DNA from: Acanthochromis polyacanthus | Taxonomy: Eukaryota; Chordata; Actinopteri; Pomacentridae | Length of the DNA: 64,000 nt | Direction: 5' to 3' | NCBI RefSeq assembly: GCF_021347895.1 | Contig: NC_067125.1 | Coordinates: 8,886,768-8,950,767 of the forward strand | In this document: positions 11,956 through 24,082 of the stretch, in pieces | Numbering within the stretch: the first letter of the stretch is position 1 | Layout of the letters: the number at the start of each line of letters is the position of its first letter | Notes under the pieces: generated by a model | The model's input: only the letters and a program-made list of their open reading frames with translations | Told to the model about the DNA's origin: nothing | Databases searched by the model: none | Position numbers and translations under genes: made by a program

Positions 11956-13645
11956 GACAATCTCACACTTCTAAGTTAAGCTAGTTAGCTTTAGCAGGAC
12001 CCTGTGTTAGTTTTCAGCTCATGTATGTGGCTTAAAGAGCACATGTCATGATTTGGGGGTCTTCTCTTTCCTGTTAGCATCAAAATGAATTGCTCATTTA
12101 TGTAAAAATGTCAGCCTTCACTAAGACTAGCTGTGATTGCACTCAATTTATTTCATTTGTGAGAGTGAAGTCACAGTGTGTTTGGTTTGGTTTTGTTGAT
12201 TCTTTTTTATTTCATATTTTTTTTCCAACCTTATTTTAAATTCAAAGTTGATATCAAGAGGTTAAACTGTGTGTGATCAAATGTCATCACTGTTCATATG
12301 ACTTTGTACAGCAATAGCACAATATATACACACACACACATACATGTATTACACAGTATTTGTGTTTGTCAGTGTTTCTTTATCATTGATTTTTAAAGCA
12401 CATGTGATGTAATTATATGAACCTACAGCTTACACCACATTTATTTTGAAATATACCAAAAAAATAAACATTTACACATTCATCTGTAAGTGTGTATATA
12501 TGCTGTATGTTTGGAGAGATTTAGACACATTTAATACACACATTTTTACAGTACAAATGGCCTGAATGCCTTTTGTGTGTCATTTTGCTTTCTGTGTTAT
12601 GTTTTCCTTGATTTTGCTTTGATGTTTCGTTTACTTCAGTGCAGTGCAATTGATTTAAAGGATCAGTTTAGTCCAAAATCTGCCAGTAAGGATATACAGT
12701 TCACACACTGTAGACTTTCTAATTTGCAACAGATTAAAAATATATCAAACTTTTCTTTTGAATTCACAAAATAAAATCAAACATGACGTACTCGCTCAGG
12801 CTTAGAAGTCCACATACAATTTATGTGAAGCTATTGAGACAAGCGACACTTGAGGGTTCAGTGTAAACTCATTTCTGTGATTTAGTGCTTTTCAGAGGAG
12901 ACATGAAGCCAAGAACAACAAGCATTGACTTCAGTGTGGCCGCTTATCAAATGTCACCCCTCACACTGATCCCACATCAGGCATGAGTAAATATAGTGTG
13001 AATCGATAGCCGTCATTAACAGTAACCATATCTACTGAGCCTGGACGTTCATACAGTAAATCTACCTCATGTGACATGTTCAGACATGAGCCAAAACACC
13101 GGCTCATCTCTCAGCAGCTGCCAGCAGACCGTGATGGAAGATGAATCTGTTTAAGGACTGTTAACTATCAGCCTCTTATTATTTCTATTAAACAGAACAT
13201 GAAACCAGGTGATTACCTGCCATGCTGCGGCAATAAACTGTGCTCAAGTGTATCACAAAATTATTCGCCTTTAATGGAGGGCAACATGAATGCAAATGGA
13301 GGGCAGTTTTGCTAATTGTTGCTGTCAGGTAAGAAGCTTGTAGCTCTAAATTGTCAACCTTTTAGCCTGAAAGCAGTTTAATGGATTTTAAAGCTTTCAC
13401 GAGGCTGTTAGGTTGGGTTTATTTTTTTTCAAGCTTTTTGCAAATTCTTTAGAAACAAAAGACATAATTTGAACAGATTAAAATCAGAAGCATGTGAGGC
13501 CATACGAAGTACATGTAACATCTAGTATTGAAAGATTTTTCTACACTTTTCTTTTGTTTCATGTTTTCAGCTTAATGTCGTAAACAACCCAATTATCAGA
13601 GTTATTTTTTACACTGTAGATCTGTCATTATTTTATCAACTTTAC
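11956..13645. other. AT-rich non-coding stretch
   Basis: A short alternating CA tract lies near 12325-12345. Several T-rich and A-rich runs are present. The frame at 12577-12774 shows no motif. Nothing else is recognised. Confidence 0.5.
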
Positions 13646-14014
13646 TATCCATCCATCCATTCTCTATACATCGCTTTATCCTCACCAGGGTCGCGGGGGG
13701 TGCTGGAGCCTATCCCAGCTGACTCGGGCGAAGGCAGGGGACACCCTGGACAGGTCACCAGTCTGTCACAGGGCTACATATACAGACAATCAATCACACT
13801 CACATTCACACCTACGGGCAATTTAGAGTCATCAATTAACCTCAGCATATTTTTGGACTGTGGGAGGAAGCCGGAGTACCCGGAGAAAACCCACGCATGC
13901 TCAGGGAGAACATGCAAACTCCATGCAGAAAGATCCCAGGCCCAGGCCGGGATTTGAACCGGGGATGTTCTTGCTGCAAGGAGAAAGTGCTAACCACTAC
14001 TCCACTGTGCAGCC
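13646..14014 (-). mobile_element. tRNA-headed SINE-like repeat (family S), copy 1
   Basis: Read on the minus strand it runs from a tRNA-like head near 14014 through a B-box-like GGTTCAAATCC (complement of 13950-13960), a TTTGCATGTTCTCCCTG core block and a CAGTCCAAAAATATGC block, to a GGATGGAT tail at 13646-13657. The near-complete length (about 370 bp) and terminal GGAT repeats match a widespread fish repeat, probably of the Mermaid or V-SINE type; the name is uncertain. No coding capacity. Confidence 0.82.
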
Positions 14015-14719
14015 TTCGAACTGAGCAGAAAAGTTAAAAAAAAAAAATTATGGGATAAAACTTCAAGTGGAAAAACAAACAGAAAAATGGAAAAATTCTA
14101 ATGAAATCAGGATTGGCTGTCTCCTCATTTCAGAACCTCATATTTGTGTGAACTTGTAGGACTGGGTCCCAATAACCAGTTTCATGTTGGCAAATACCAG
14201 ATTCACAAGGTGCCAAAGCTAACAAGTCTCCCATTTTCAGTTCCTTTTTACAAAGCAATGTACAAATCTTTGCTTTGCTGGCTTTTCATTTGAGATCATT
14301 TGACAGAAGACATTAGAAAACATCATCAGTGTCAGTCTGTATAAACTGAGGCTACTGTGGTTACAGGGTAGATTTTCAATTTTATATTCTGTCTTAAAAG
14401 AACCATCAGGTGCTCAGTGAACACTGAAACAATTCTGGCTTGCTCTATCCACTCCTCTTGTTCATATTGGCCATTAAGAGGCCACAAAAATGTACGATCC
14501 TCGTTCTGTTCAAAACACATCAATATGTGGCTTCAGCAGCCACAAATTGATATATTTTGGCAGCTCAGTACAGAAATGCTGTGCAGGAAAACACTAAGAG
14601 GAATACATTTTGCTTTGTCTGACTCGGGTTGCTGAAATGAACTGAATATCAACCCATTAAAGTTTATTCACAGGCCTTTTGGAGTACTACTGTATATGGG
14701 AAAATCAAAGCTGTCTCAA
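14015..14719. other. Non-coding stretch between repeats
   Basis: No gene or repeat is recognised. The two overlapping frames near 14332-14635 lie opposite each other and have no motif. Confidence 0.45.
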
Positions 14720-15480
14720 GTCATCAACTGTGTTTTGCATCTGTTTCTCATCTCTGACTGAGGCTAGCAGCTCTGCTTCTAGCACCTTAATCACCAACCA
14801 AACGGTCAGCATCTATCAGTTTTCTTTTGCTTATCCAGAGTCAGGTTGCTGTGGCAGAAGGCTAAGCAGGGCATTCCATTTCCTTGCTCTTCCTAGGGAA
14901 TCTCAAGATGTTCCAGGGCCAGATGAGATACACAATCCCTCAAGCAAATTCTGGGTCTTCCCCAGTGTTTCCTTCCAGTTGAACATACCTGGCAAACCTT
15001 CAAAGGAAGGTGCCCAGGAGGCGATCCTATTAAGAGGCCCAAACCACATTAGCTAGCTTCTTTTGACGCTAAAGAGCAGCGACTACAGTCTGAGCTTCCT
15101 CTGGATGTCTAAGCTTCTCACCCTATCTCTAAGACTGAACCGTTTTCCTATGGACGGTACTCATTTTGGCCACTTGTGTCCACAATCTCATTCTTTTTTC
15201 TTCTTGGGTACTGCCCAGAAGTCATCGTCAGGGTTAGAACTTAGACCGCCCAGTGAACTAAGAGCTTTACACTCTACTGCAAGCTGCCCCAATGTGTGCT
15301 GAAGCAGCAGAATGATAAAGCCAACAGAATCCTGCCATCTGCAAAAAAAAAAGGAGACGCAACGCTCATGTTCCCAAACAGGACACTCTCCACATCCCGC
15401 TGTACCATGAGGTCCTGTCCATGAATATCACAAGCAGGATCGGAGAGAGAGTCTAACACCCACTAGAAACATTCTTGAGC
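14720..15480 (-). pseudogene. Decayed LINE: reverse transcriptase C-terminal region
   Basis: On the minus strand, 15274-15459 reads VESVLFGNMSVASPFFFADG and continues RILLALSF. This corresponds to the region around reverse transcriptase motif C, where active elements have FADD; here the second Asp is Gly. Downstream pieces (15250 to about 14800) resemble the post-RT region of fish LINE ORF2 proteins, including a stretch equivalent to RLSLRDRVRS. Frames are broken by shifts and stops. It is 5'-truncated, as usual for LINE copies. The clade is not determined. Confidence 0.72.
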
Positions 15481-15804
15481 TCATGATGACAATACAAACA
15501 CAGCTTTCCCTTTTGTTATACAAGGACCAGACAGCTCATAGCAATGGCATCAGCATACTGGTACTCCCAGGATGAAGAGTCTTCTCTTTTTTTTCTAAAT
15601 TGCCCATTGCAGGTTCAACAGCATTATGAGAGTCCAGTGCCTAGTGCCAGCGCTTAGGTAAACTTCTTTTAATGTTAGCTCTGTGGGGAAATTTTTCAGT
15701 GGGCAGAAGTGAAACTCCTGGATAACGTTTGATGTGCTCACAAATCATTTGAGCCTATGATTTGCAAATAAACAGCTGAAACACGAGGCTTATGTTGCTG
15801 ATAC

Positions 15805-16080
15805 CATTCATCCATTATTTGTACTCCGCTTAATCCTCATTAGAGTCATGGGGGGCTGGGTTCTATCCCAGCTGACTTAGAGTGAAGGAAGGGGACGCCC
15901 TATCACAGGACTACACATAGAGACAAACAATAACACTCACATTCACACCTATGAACAATTTAGAGTTATCAGTTAACCTCAGCATGCAAACCAGAAAGAT
16001 CCCGGGAAGGCGGGGAGGCGAACAGGGGATCTTCTGGCTGCAAGGCCAAAGTGCTAACCACTAATCCACTGTGCAGCCCC
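15805..16080 (-). mobile_element. SINE-like repeat family S, copy 2 (internally deleted)
   Basis: The same family as 13646-14014, about 276 bp. The block holding the CATGTTCTCCCTG core is missing between about 15985 and 15990, while the head (GTGCTAACCACTAATCCACT near 16051) and the tail side (CATCCATTATTTGTAC at about 15809) remain. Confidence 0.8.
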
Positions 16081-17540
16081 CTTCTTGAATCCGTTACATC
16101 AACTGAAATAGTTGGAATATTATAGCTTAGCATTAATGCTCACTATATACATTTTTTCTCACTTTAGAAATTTAGCACTACTGAAAGATTTTGTGTAAAA
16201 TGCAAGTTTAGATTTGATAAGCGAAACAATCCAATCACAGTCACCTTTGATTTAACACTTATTAATCCATTTACTTTCATCACATCATACTGCAGCACGA
16301 TACTGTAGGTGTTGGTGCTGAACAAAAAGCCCCACATGCAAAAATGGATTTTCTAGCAGGAGAACAATTGTGTAGAAGGGAGAAATCCATTGGCCCAGCT
16401 GCATAAGCTACACAAAGAGATTTGGCATGCATTTGTGATACACAAACACAATCATGACTGCAGATTGGCACAGAAGACGTCAGGGACACACACACTCCCT
16501 CCCTCCCTCTCTCTCACACACACACACCTACGATGATTTCCCCCCAGACTCCTTGTCCTCCACAGTCGAACACATGTCATTTGTATGCCGCCCTTCCAGC
16601 GCACTGACAGAACGGCATTTGGAAACACTCATCTCCTGATCACATCCCCGCTCTGCTCCCTGTTATTCCCAGACAGGTGTCCCAGCACACACACACACAC
16701 ACATAAAGAAACGCAGACACCAACATAATTCAATACTGTATACTCACATAATCAACTGGAATCAGGTTTAAAAAAAAAACAACTCATGCATTAGCCAACA
16801 CATTCAAATATACATGAATGAGTTCATGCACATTTATGGTTCATTTCTATGGCAACTGCTGACACCATCAAGTGTGTTGCTACTTCATTAACGCGCACAG
16901 GAAGGACACCCAAACATGTGTTGGGTGATGAGGGCCTTCCATTCCACTGACTAATGTCTGCACCTTGCCTTGTTAGTCTGCACTTGTTTTTATGTGTGTG
17001 TGTGTGTGTGTGAGTGTGTGTAGAAGCATGCACCTGTGCACAAATCTGTGTTTTAGTATGTTGATCGAGTGCAGGATTCTCCATTTCAATATGCATTCCT
17101 GATTGAGGAATTTAACGTGTGCACCCAAAGAAAACATATATCACACAGTTGTATGTGCTCTGTCATGTGTGTGGCGGTCGCTGTGCATCTGCTGAGAGTC
17201 GGCCTAATGTGCGTGACTGCTTATGGCTCAGGTCACATGAGAGGGCTGCCCGGGCGATATGGTGATATGTGAAGGGTCACGCACAATCTCCCACCCATAT
17301 GGAGTTTACCACACAAATGGAGCACACACTAAACAGGAATGGGGTAATTAATAGCCCCTCTACACATCACTGATACACCCAGGAGACCTGGCATTTAAAG
17401 AGGGGTGTCACAGAACACTTTATCACAGCAGGTGTGTGTGTGTTGAGAGGTCTTTTTCAGCAGCAGCTCCAGTTTCTGGTAATTTTACACAAAAAAAGAC
17501 ATTTATTCCAAAATTTTGTAAATGAAAAAATTTACAGCAA
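16081..17540. other. Repeat-poor non-coding stretch, possible regulatory DNA
   Basis: Short CA/TG tracts lie near 16500-16527, 16685-16702 and 16995-17022. The remainder (notably 16600-16680 and 17270-17420) is of mixed composition, free of recognised repeats and without a coding frame. This is where conserved non-coding elements could lie. No single motif supports a specific claim. Confidence 0.35.
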
Positions 17541-18080
17541 TTAACCCTTGTGTTGTCCTGCGGGTCAAATTGACCTGTTTTGAAGTTTGAAAATGTGGAA
17601 AAAACATATTTTCACAGTGAAAATGTCCACATTTTCATCATTTTTAGGAAATTTTGAATAATTCTTGGTGGAAAAAAAGAAATGTAAAAAAATGTTTGTT
17701 TTTTTTAGAACATTCAGAAGAAAATCTACCAAAATTCAGTGAAAATTGCTGGATTTTGGTAGATTTTTTTCTGAATGCTCTTAAAGAAAATATTAGAAGT
17801 TTCACTGATATATATGTAATCACTTTAGATATTTTTAGAATTTCTTTAGAAGATTTTTACTCATTTTTTGAAAATATTTACAAGAATATTCTTTCCAAAT
17901 TAGGGGAATTTTTTTAAAATAAAACTTTTAAGGGAAACTTTTAAGTAATTGTTTTCTTCCTGGAGGTTTGTTAAATTTTCAGAAATTTGGAGAATTTTTT
18001 TGCTGAATTTTTGAATTTTTTTTCAGACAAGGAAACAATATTTTTTTAGTGCCCGTAAATGAAGACAACAGGAGGGTTAA
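17541..18080. mobile_element. piggyBac-type MITE with TTAA ends
   Basis: It begins TTAACCCTTGTGTTGTC at 17541 and ends in the near complement (GACAACAGGAGGGTTAA) at 18080, with TTAA at both borders. These are hallmarks of the piggyBac superfamily: a TTAA target and ends starting CCC. The interior is very AT-rich, contains a long hairpin (17711-17777), and has no transposase. The frame at 17654-17917 is an A/T-rich chance frame. Confidence 0.85.
17711..17777. repeat. Internal hairpin within the piggyBac-type MITE
   Basis: Arms of about 28 bases: left CATTCAGAAGAAAATCTACC onward at 17711-17738, right ending TAGATTTTTTTCTGAATG at 17750-17777. They are separated by an 11-base loop, with one or two mismatches. 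Confidence 0.75.
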
Positions 18081-18773
18081 ATAATTACCACCTCATTATT
18101 TGGGTTACAGTACAGATCAACAGCAGCAGTAAAAGCAGTCAAAAGCACCTGACAATTATCTTCACTCATGTAAACTCCTTGAATTCTTCCCAACCGCTGC
18201 TGCCTGTTTGACTCAGAAGGCGAAAGGAAGCGGTCGCAAGGTGCTCTTTAAAAGGCGCCATACCCGGCAGCTCTTTTGGCAGAATGGAGTGCTTCCAAAA
18301 GTGAAAAATGTTCAACTTACCAGAAAAGCGCAAAGAAAGGTCAGCCTGCTCTTTCCTCAGCCAACCAATCACAAAGAAGAAACCGCTGAGTTCAGTTATT
18401 CCCCAGAGAGGAACCAAAATAGAGAAATGCCGGCAGAGAAATTGGTCATAGGAGGTAAATACTGTCAAGTGATCTTGTATCTGTAGCAGGTTTAGCAATA
18501 GGAATGTGCTACATGGCAGCACTCGAGTAAAACACAATCAGTTCTTAACAGAAACAAGGTGAGCCATCTGTGCTTTGTTTTCCTCACATTAGACACAGAG
18601 TTTCTGTCAGCCAAGAAATGCCTCTATGAACTCAAGCTCAGTTTGAAGAGAAAAACTCCAACACGGAATCTGTGTTGTCAGCTGGCTTTTCCTGAAGCAT
18701 ATTCTGTCACTTACTATATTGTTGGTACTTGGAACATGACTTGAAGTTGTGCAAAATCCCTTTAGGCTGGTGT
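18081..18773. other. Non-coding stretch with overlapping frames
   Basis: Long overlapping frames occur on both strands at 18166-18537, but neither carries a recognisable domain. A CCAATCA pentamer-type box is at about 18364 and a TTTAAAAGG box near 18247, too far apart and unsupported as a promoter. No gene is called. Confidence 0.4.
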
Positions 18774-20062
18774 TTAACCCTTTCAACTCCAAAACCCAGT
18801 GCAGGTTTGAAAGATATGTTTTCTTTCAAAAAATATCCAAAATAAGCTATTTATCACAGCCAGAAACTGTAAAAACAGAAACAATTGTCTGTTTTTCTAC
18901 TTTCCTATAGTCTGTGAAAGTATCATGTTTGGTGTACAGCTCCATTAAGAAAAATAACAAAGATCTAACATGAAAAATGTGGTTTGTCAGAATCCCTTCA
19001 TTCTGTTAGCACATGATTCATTCAAAAAATTCACCAAAAAATTAACCACTTGCATTACACATCGATGCAATCAACAGTCAAAAATATAGGTTTGTTGCAG
19101 GTGAACTACTGACAGTGTTTACACATAGCAGAAAGGAGATGAAAAGAAAGATAAAGAAAAACAGTATAAAACAAAAAAGCACCAAAGAGTGCAGTGCTCT
19201 GCGAAAGCTGCTTAGTCGTTGTATCATTTATGACAGATAAAGTCTCTAATAAAAAATTACCTTGTGGTGAACACAGGCGTGTTATGCATGTTTATGCTAT
19301 GTGTGGATACCGAGTAGCGTGACATAAATAAGTAGCAGGTGGTGGAAATTGATGGGTCTCAACCCCCACAATCTAATTAATTGTTCCTTTTATCATTTCC
19401 GATCAGTCCGCAGCGGTGGATTTGTGGTAAGGTCGCAATCAAGTGACAGGTGAGGTAGTGTTCACTTGTTGTCATCGTTACAGTGAGGCCACGCCGCTAT
19501 CTCACAATACAGAAATCTTTAACAAATCTGTGGATCCAGACCATAAGCTGCATCACTCCCAAAATCTAATCACTTGGTCCTTGTGTCATTTCTGACCTTC
19601 CCTGAAAATTTCATCCCAATCCATTGGTCTGTTTTTGAGAAATGTTGCTGACAGACAGACAGACAGGCAAACGTATGCCAATCGTCACATAACTCCACCG
19701 CGTTCCTTGGCGGAGTAATAAATGTAGCATAGTTCAAAAACAGTATACAGAGGAGCAGGTGGTCAGCAAGTCGTTCATGGTGAAATATCTTTATAGAGTT
19801 GAGAAAATGTAAATAGTTACATATCTATAATGTGTGGAGCCCCTACTTTTTTTTTTACATTATTCATAACACCTGTGGCGGTGTATATATTGAGACATTT
19901 TTTGGTTTGTATTTTATAAAATACATCATAATAATCTGAGGATTTTAAAATTATTCCATAGATGTGCAGGCCTTCATATTGCAGTAAAAGTGAGCCCACA
20001 GTGAGTAAAAATGTGACAGGAGCCAGATACAGTCAGAAACTGCCTGCAGTTCAGAGGGTTAA
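18774..20062. mobile_element. piggyBac-type element with nested repeat
   Basis: TTAACCCTTTCAACTCC opens the element and the complement of TTAACCCTCTGAACTGC closes it at 20062, again with TTAA at both borders. The body of about 1.29 kb has no transposase frame. A copy of repeat family X (19200-19727) is inserted in the middle, so the parent element was about 0.76 kb. About 130 bp of its right end recur, inverted, at 58716. Confidence 0.75.
19200..19727 (-). repeat. Interspersed repeat family X, copy A
   Basis: On the minus strand it aligns with two other stretches in the window (43741-44080 and 60208-60545). Shared blocks include ATGACAACAAGTGAACACTA, AATCCACC and CATCAATT. One end contains a CAGACAGACAGACAGG run (about 19651-19666) and CTTGGCGGAGTAATA. 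No coding capacity. This copy lies inside the piggyBac-type element and so was inserted later than it. Confidence 0.78.
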
Positions 20063-20579
20063 CACAGATGTAAATGCTACAGTCACTGCATAATAGGCTG
20101 TTCATGAATCAATCTCGATTTGATTTTCAGCCCTTTAGTAGAATGCAAGTAGTTTTTTTTTTGTTCACACCTGGAATAGGTTAAAGACATAAAGCCTTCA
20201 AAATCATCCACAAAAAATTTACTAGCGTTAATAAAGACAACTTAGACACCCTTTATGGATAGTACCTTATTAAAAAAAACAGCAAAGAATGTTTTTTCTT
20301 CGTTGTTTTTTTCTGATTTAAACCATTTCCAATCTCCCTCCCCGCTCTCCCTCCTCTTCCCGCATTTTGGTTCGGTCCAGCAGCTGCTGAGCAGATAGGT
20401 CAGGAAATGTATGCGGGAGGAGAGGCGGGGGAGGAGGGAGCGGGTGAGAGACAAAACTGAAAATGAGATTGGCCAGATTAGATTGCCTGATTGAGCAATT
20501 AGCTATCGTCTCCATCATTTGGCTGAGGCCTGGCGGCATCTGCCACTGTGGGATACACACCGCCACAGCACACACACAG

Positions 20580-20580
<1 letters not shown>

Positions 20581-20612
<32 letters not shown>
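20581..20612. repeat. (CA)16 microsatellite
   Basis: A pure CA tract; shorter CA and TG runs flank it between 20570 and 20660. Confidence 0.95.
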
Positions 20613-20615
<3 letters not shown>

Positions 20616-20716
20616 TTACATATGTGTGTGAGGGTGCGTGTATGTGTGAGTATTTCAAAGAAAATGTGTCCAACCAAATATGCTCAGCTCTTTCCAAATC
20701 CAGTGTGAGCGCCCAC

Positions 20717-20718
<2 letters not shown>

Positions 20719-20747
<29 letters not shown>
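20719..20747. repeat. (GT)n microsatellite
   Basis: A pure GT tract of 29 bases, followed after ATT by a further short GT run. Confidence 0.95.
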
Positions 20748-21776
20748 ATTGTGTGTGTGTTCCTGTCCTGCCTCCTCATTGTGGTTAATGTCAGAATAGC
20801 TAACATAGAGCCTGTCAACCACACTCCTATTTTCATTTCCTTAATGTTCTTCCATGTCTATCTCTCACTTTCATTCCTCTCCTACTCTTATTTCTCCTCG
20901 GCGGGCTGTTCCATCGCTCGCTGATGTATTCTTTCATCGCTAACACCCCACACACACTCTCTTTTTCTCTCCCTTTCACTTTCTGTCTGTTGCCATTTTA
21001 CAGTCACCGACTCAATTTGGGCCTCGATTTCTCTCACTCTCATTGATGAAAAAAAAGAAGAAAGAATAAATTCAACAAGCAAGCAAGCACTGTTAAAAAG
21101 AGAGAAAATTTGCGCCTTTTAGGCATTTTCCATTTCATTTGATTCACTCCTGAGGCCGGTGAAATTTCAAACAATGCCACGTAGCGAGCCGTAACTCACG
21201 TTTAGCACCTTGAGTTTTGTCTCGTATCCAAAACCAGACTGATAACTCTTAAGAAGGGGTTTTAGCTCTTTCTCTCCGCTGAGGCCTACTAAAATGTGTG
21301 TGATGAATTGGTCTCTGTTGGTGCTCACTTATTCTCACATAAAGGGGTTTATGGCTCGGGAAAACGGAGGGACGATAGGACGGGCTATTTCCACACGTGA
21401 TGTAGTAAAAGTAAAACTCCATTGGCCGGAGAAAGGCAGAGAGAGATGGGGGGGGGGTCTCGGGTGGTGGATGTGAATAAGTGGTCGTGTGTGCGAAAAT
21501 CTGTGATTGAGTGCATCAGCGCTTGTTCTGCACTTGTGTTTGTGTGCTTTAGTGTGAGAACTTACAAGTGGCCGTGTGCCGATTTTTGCATGTGGCTCTT
21601 GTTTGTCCACGTTTTCGGTGTGTGTGTGGTCACAGCTAATCGCCGGGCAGGCAGTGAGGATGAATGATGGCGGCCGTCCCTCGCAGACAGTGGAGAGTTC
21701 ACCTGTCAACGTGGGCTACCTTAAGACGGATGGACATCTGGAAGCCATTGGTGTGCAGAGCCGGACGCACACCCTC

Positions 21777-21805
21777 CACACACACACACACACACATACA
21801 CACAT
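21777..21805. repeat. CA-rich microsatellite
   Basis: A short CA tract interrupted by one ATA. Confidence 0.9.
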
Positions 21806-22081
21806 ATGGCCGTAGATATACATTTTAAGTGTGCACATAAATGTTGGGAGAGTTGACAAGGGCCCGCATAGATCTGAGACCGGGAGACACTGAGTATAGA
21901 CGTAAATCACAAAGCTCTTGTTCTCTTCCTCGTAGAAACACATGAACACACTGCTAGCTAATAAGAGAACCATGAGTCATTCTCTGCTTGGATTCCCCCT
22001 TCTTAAGTGGCTGAGTGAATAGCTGGCAGGTGCTTCCATCGCAGCAAAAGTAAACTGAGCCGGGGGAAAAAATTAAAGAGC

Positions 22082-22107
22082 AATGATGATGATGATGATG
22101 ATGATGG
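22082..22107. repeat. (ATG)8 trinucleotide repeat
   Basis: Eight or so ATG/GAT units in non-coding DNA. Confidence 0.93.
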
Positions 22108-22518
22108 AACGTTAAAGGAATTTAGATTATGTCCAAATAGGCACCGGACTGTCTAAACACGAGATTGACTTTGACAAATGCTGCTAACGATCCCAAACAA
22201 AGGCCGCATTGAGCAGCGGGGACATTAGAAAGCCAGTTAAGGCGCTCATTATCTGTCTATGTCAGGTATTATTTTCTCATAAAACCAGCCAGTCCAAGAC
22301 ACACAAAAAGGATACAAATGAATGCGTGCCTTTCACACGAGCAGTTATCCCCTGGCTCTTCTGGGGCGCACACACATAAACGGGCAAAATCAATATGAGT
22401 AAACCCTGTGGAATTTAGATGCTGTCTTTAACACTCTCACACGTTCCCCAAGGCACACAGAAGAGTTCTAACACTCTGACATCCAATACCCTTGAGCTGC
22501 AATTGATCCCACCCATAG

Positions 22519-22522
<4 letters not shown>

Positions 22523-22585
<63 letters not shown>
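22523..22585. repeat. (AC)31 microsatellite
   Basis: An uninterrupted AC tract of about 63 bases. Confidence 0.97.
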
Positions 22586-22589
<4 letters not shown>

Positions 22590-23176
22590 GAGTGCAGGTG
22601 GGCGACGGACATCTGGCTCAGCTGCTAAAGTGCCACAGTGAGCTGACCCACTCATGTCTTCATTTCGAGTCTGTTTGCCGTGATGCTGACAGAGGGTTGT
22701 TGATTGACTCCGCTCGCAGCTCTCAGTTAATTCCGTGACTGCATGTATTTGGCATAATTAGGTGGTTTGTGAAGAATTTTTTCCGCGTCACTGTATTATT
22801 GTCCAAAGAATGGTCGTAATTACTGCAAACAACCAGAAGCACAGTTGAGAGGAGTGGCAGGAAACACCACCGGTGGTGTTGTTTTGTGCTGCAGTCTTAG
22901 AATCCAGATCACTTGTGAAACCTGCTCTACATCCACCTCTATGCAAAGGGTACGAACTGTTCCAGGCTTTTATTATTTTACTATAACATGTAAAGCTGCT
23001 GGAACAGATAGTTGTTTAATGATAGTTCATCAAAAAACATTGTGTAATACAAAAAGAGCCACTTTCGTGACAAACCCAGGCACTGCCTCTGTCAGTTCCA
23101 CTGAGCTTTACACATTTTTAGAGTTTCTTTCATGTCTTAGTTTTGGTTTTTCTACCCACCAGCTTAATGCTTAGGT

Positions 23177-24082
23177 CAGGCGTGTTGAACTCATTTTAGT
23201 TCAGGGTCCACATGCGGTCCAATTTGATCTCAAGTGGGCCGGACCAGTAAGATCACAGCACAATAATCTATAAAATTTAATTTAAAAAAACAACTCCAAT
23301 TTTTTCCCTTAGTTTTAGTGTAAAAAAGAACATTCTGAAAACATTCACATTTAAGAATTTACCGAGACAAGGATATAAAAACGGACTGTACCTTTAAATA
23401 GAAATAAAGGGTAGATTTGAATGAAGCCATCTCCCTAACACATTATCTCATAATAATGGGTAGAGTGGGTAGAGTGGCCGTCTTGTAACCGGAGGGTTGC
23501 CGGTTCGATCCTCGCCCGTTGTGCTCATGTTGAAGAGTCCCTGAGCAAGTCACCTAACCCCTAATTGCTCCTGATGGGTCGTGGTTAGCGCCTTGCATGG
23601 CAGCTTCCGCCATCAGTGTGTGAATGTGTGTGTGAATGGGTGAATGTGACGTATCCTGTAAAGCGCTTTGGGTACCTTGCAGGTATAGTAAAAGCACCAT
23701 ATAAATACAGACCATTTACCATTCTTACATAACATTATGAACAACCTTAAATTTATTAATGAAAATAAGCTTAATTTCAACAATATTTTATCTCAGTTTA
23801 TCATTTACAAGTTACAACTTACAGGTCACAGAGGATCTACAAAGACACAAAACATTTAGTCACAGATATCCGGAACTGAACAATCTAGTATTTTACTTCA
23901 TGATCAAAACAACTTGTCAAGGTCGAGAATTTGTTCAAAAAAATTTAACCTATATGCAAATTTACAGTTTGCAGTTGATGTCTTCTCTGTAATTTTTTCA
24001 TTTTGCAAAGTCATTTCGTGGGCCAGATTGGACCCCGTGGTGGCCCGGTTTTGGCCTGTGGGCCGAATGTTTGACACCCCTG
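23177..24082. mobile_element. hAT-type non-autonomous element with nested SINE
   Basis: The left end CAGGCGTGTTGAACTCA matches the complement of the right end (GTTTGACACCCCTG). The sub-terminal GTGGGCCGGACC and GTGGTGGCCCGG blocks are the familiar internal edges of vertebrate CAGGGGTGTCAAA hAT elements. Flanks GCTTAGGT and GTTTACTG could be an eroded 8-bp target duplication, but the match is poor. A SINE at 23458-23720 sits inside. No transposase. Confidence 0.78.
23458..23720 (+). mobile_element. tRNA-derived SINE (family T)
   Basis: It has an A-box-like GGGTAGAGTGGCCG head and a B-box GGTTCGATCCT at 23502-23512. A conserved fish SINE body follows (CTAATTGCTCCTGATGGGTC, then GTGTGTGAATGGGTGAATG and TAAAGCGCTTTGGGTA) and ends at ATACAGACCATTTACC. 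Nearly full length. RNA polymerase III would read the tRNA-like promoter in an active copy. Confidence 0.85.

Larger units (their letters stand above)
20063..23176. other. Repeat-poor stretch with several microsatellites
   Basis: Apart from the microsatellites listed separately, the sequence is of mixed composition. Frames here are mostly translations of CA/TG tracts (for example at 20318-20788 and 22415-22628). Segments around 22180-22280 and 22680-22830 hold several homeodomain-type TAAT/ATTA motifs and no repeats, which is compatible with enhancers but not evidence for them. Confidence 0.35.

Noticed and set aside
17654..17917. 87-codon frame rich in Phe, Asn and Lys
   Set aside because: It lies within the AT-rich piggyBac-type MITE and over its hairpin; composition explains the open frame.
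18166..18537. 123-codon minus-strand frame
   Set aside because: No recognised domain, overlaps a plus-strand frame of similar length, and has no splice or promoter support.
23466..23540. tRNA-gene-like sequence with B-box
   Set aside because: It continues directly into a conserved SINE body and lacks a tRNA acceptor stem; it is a SINE head. The same holds for 13950-14014, 41290-41377 and 56160-56220.
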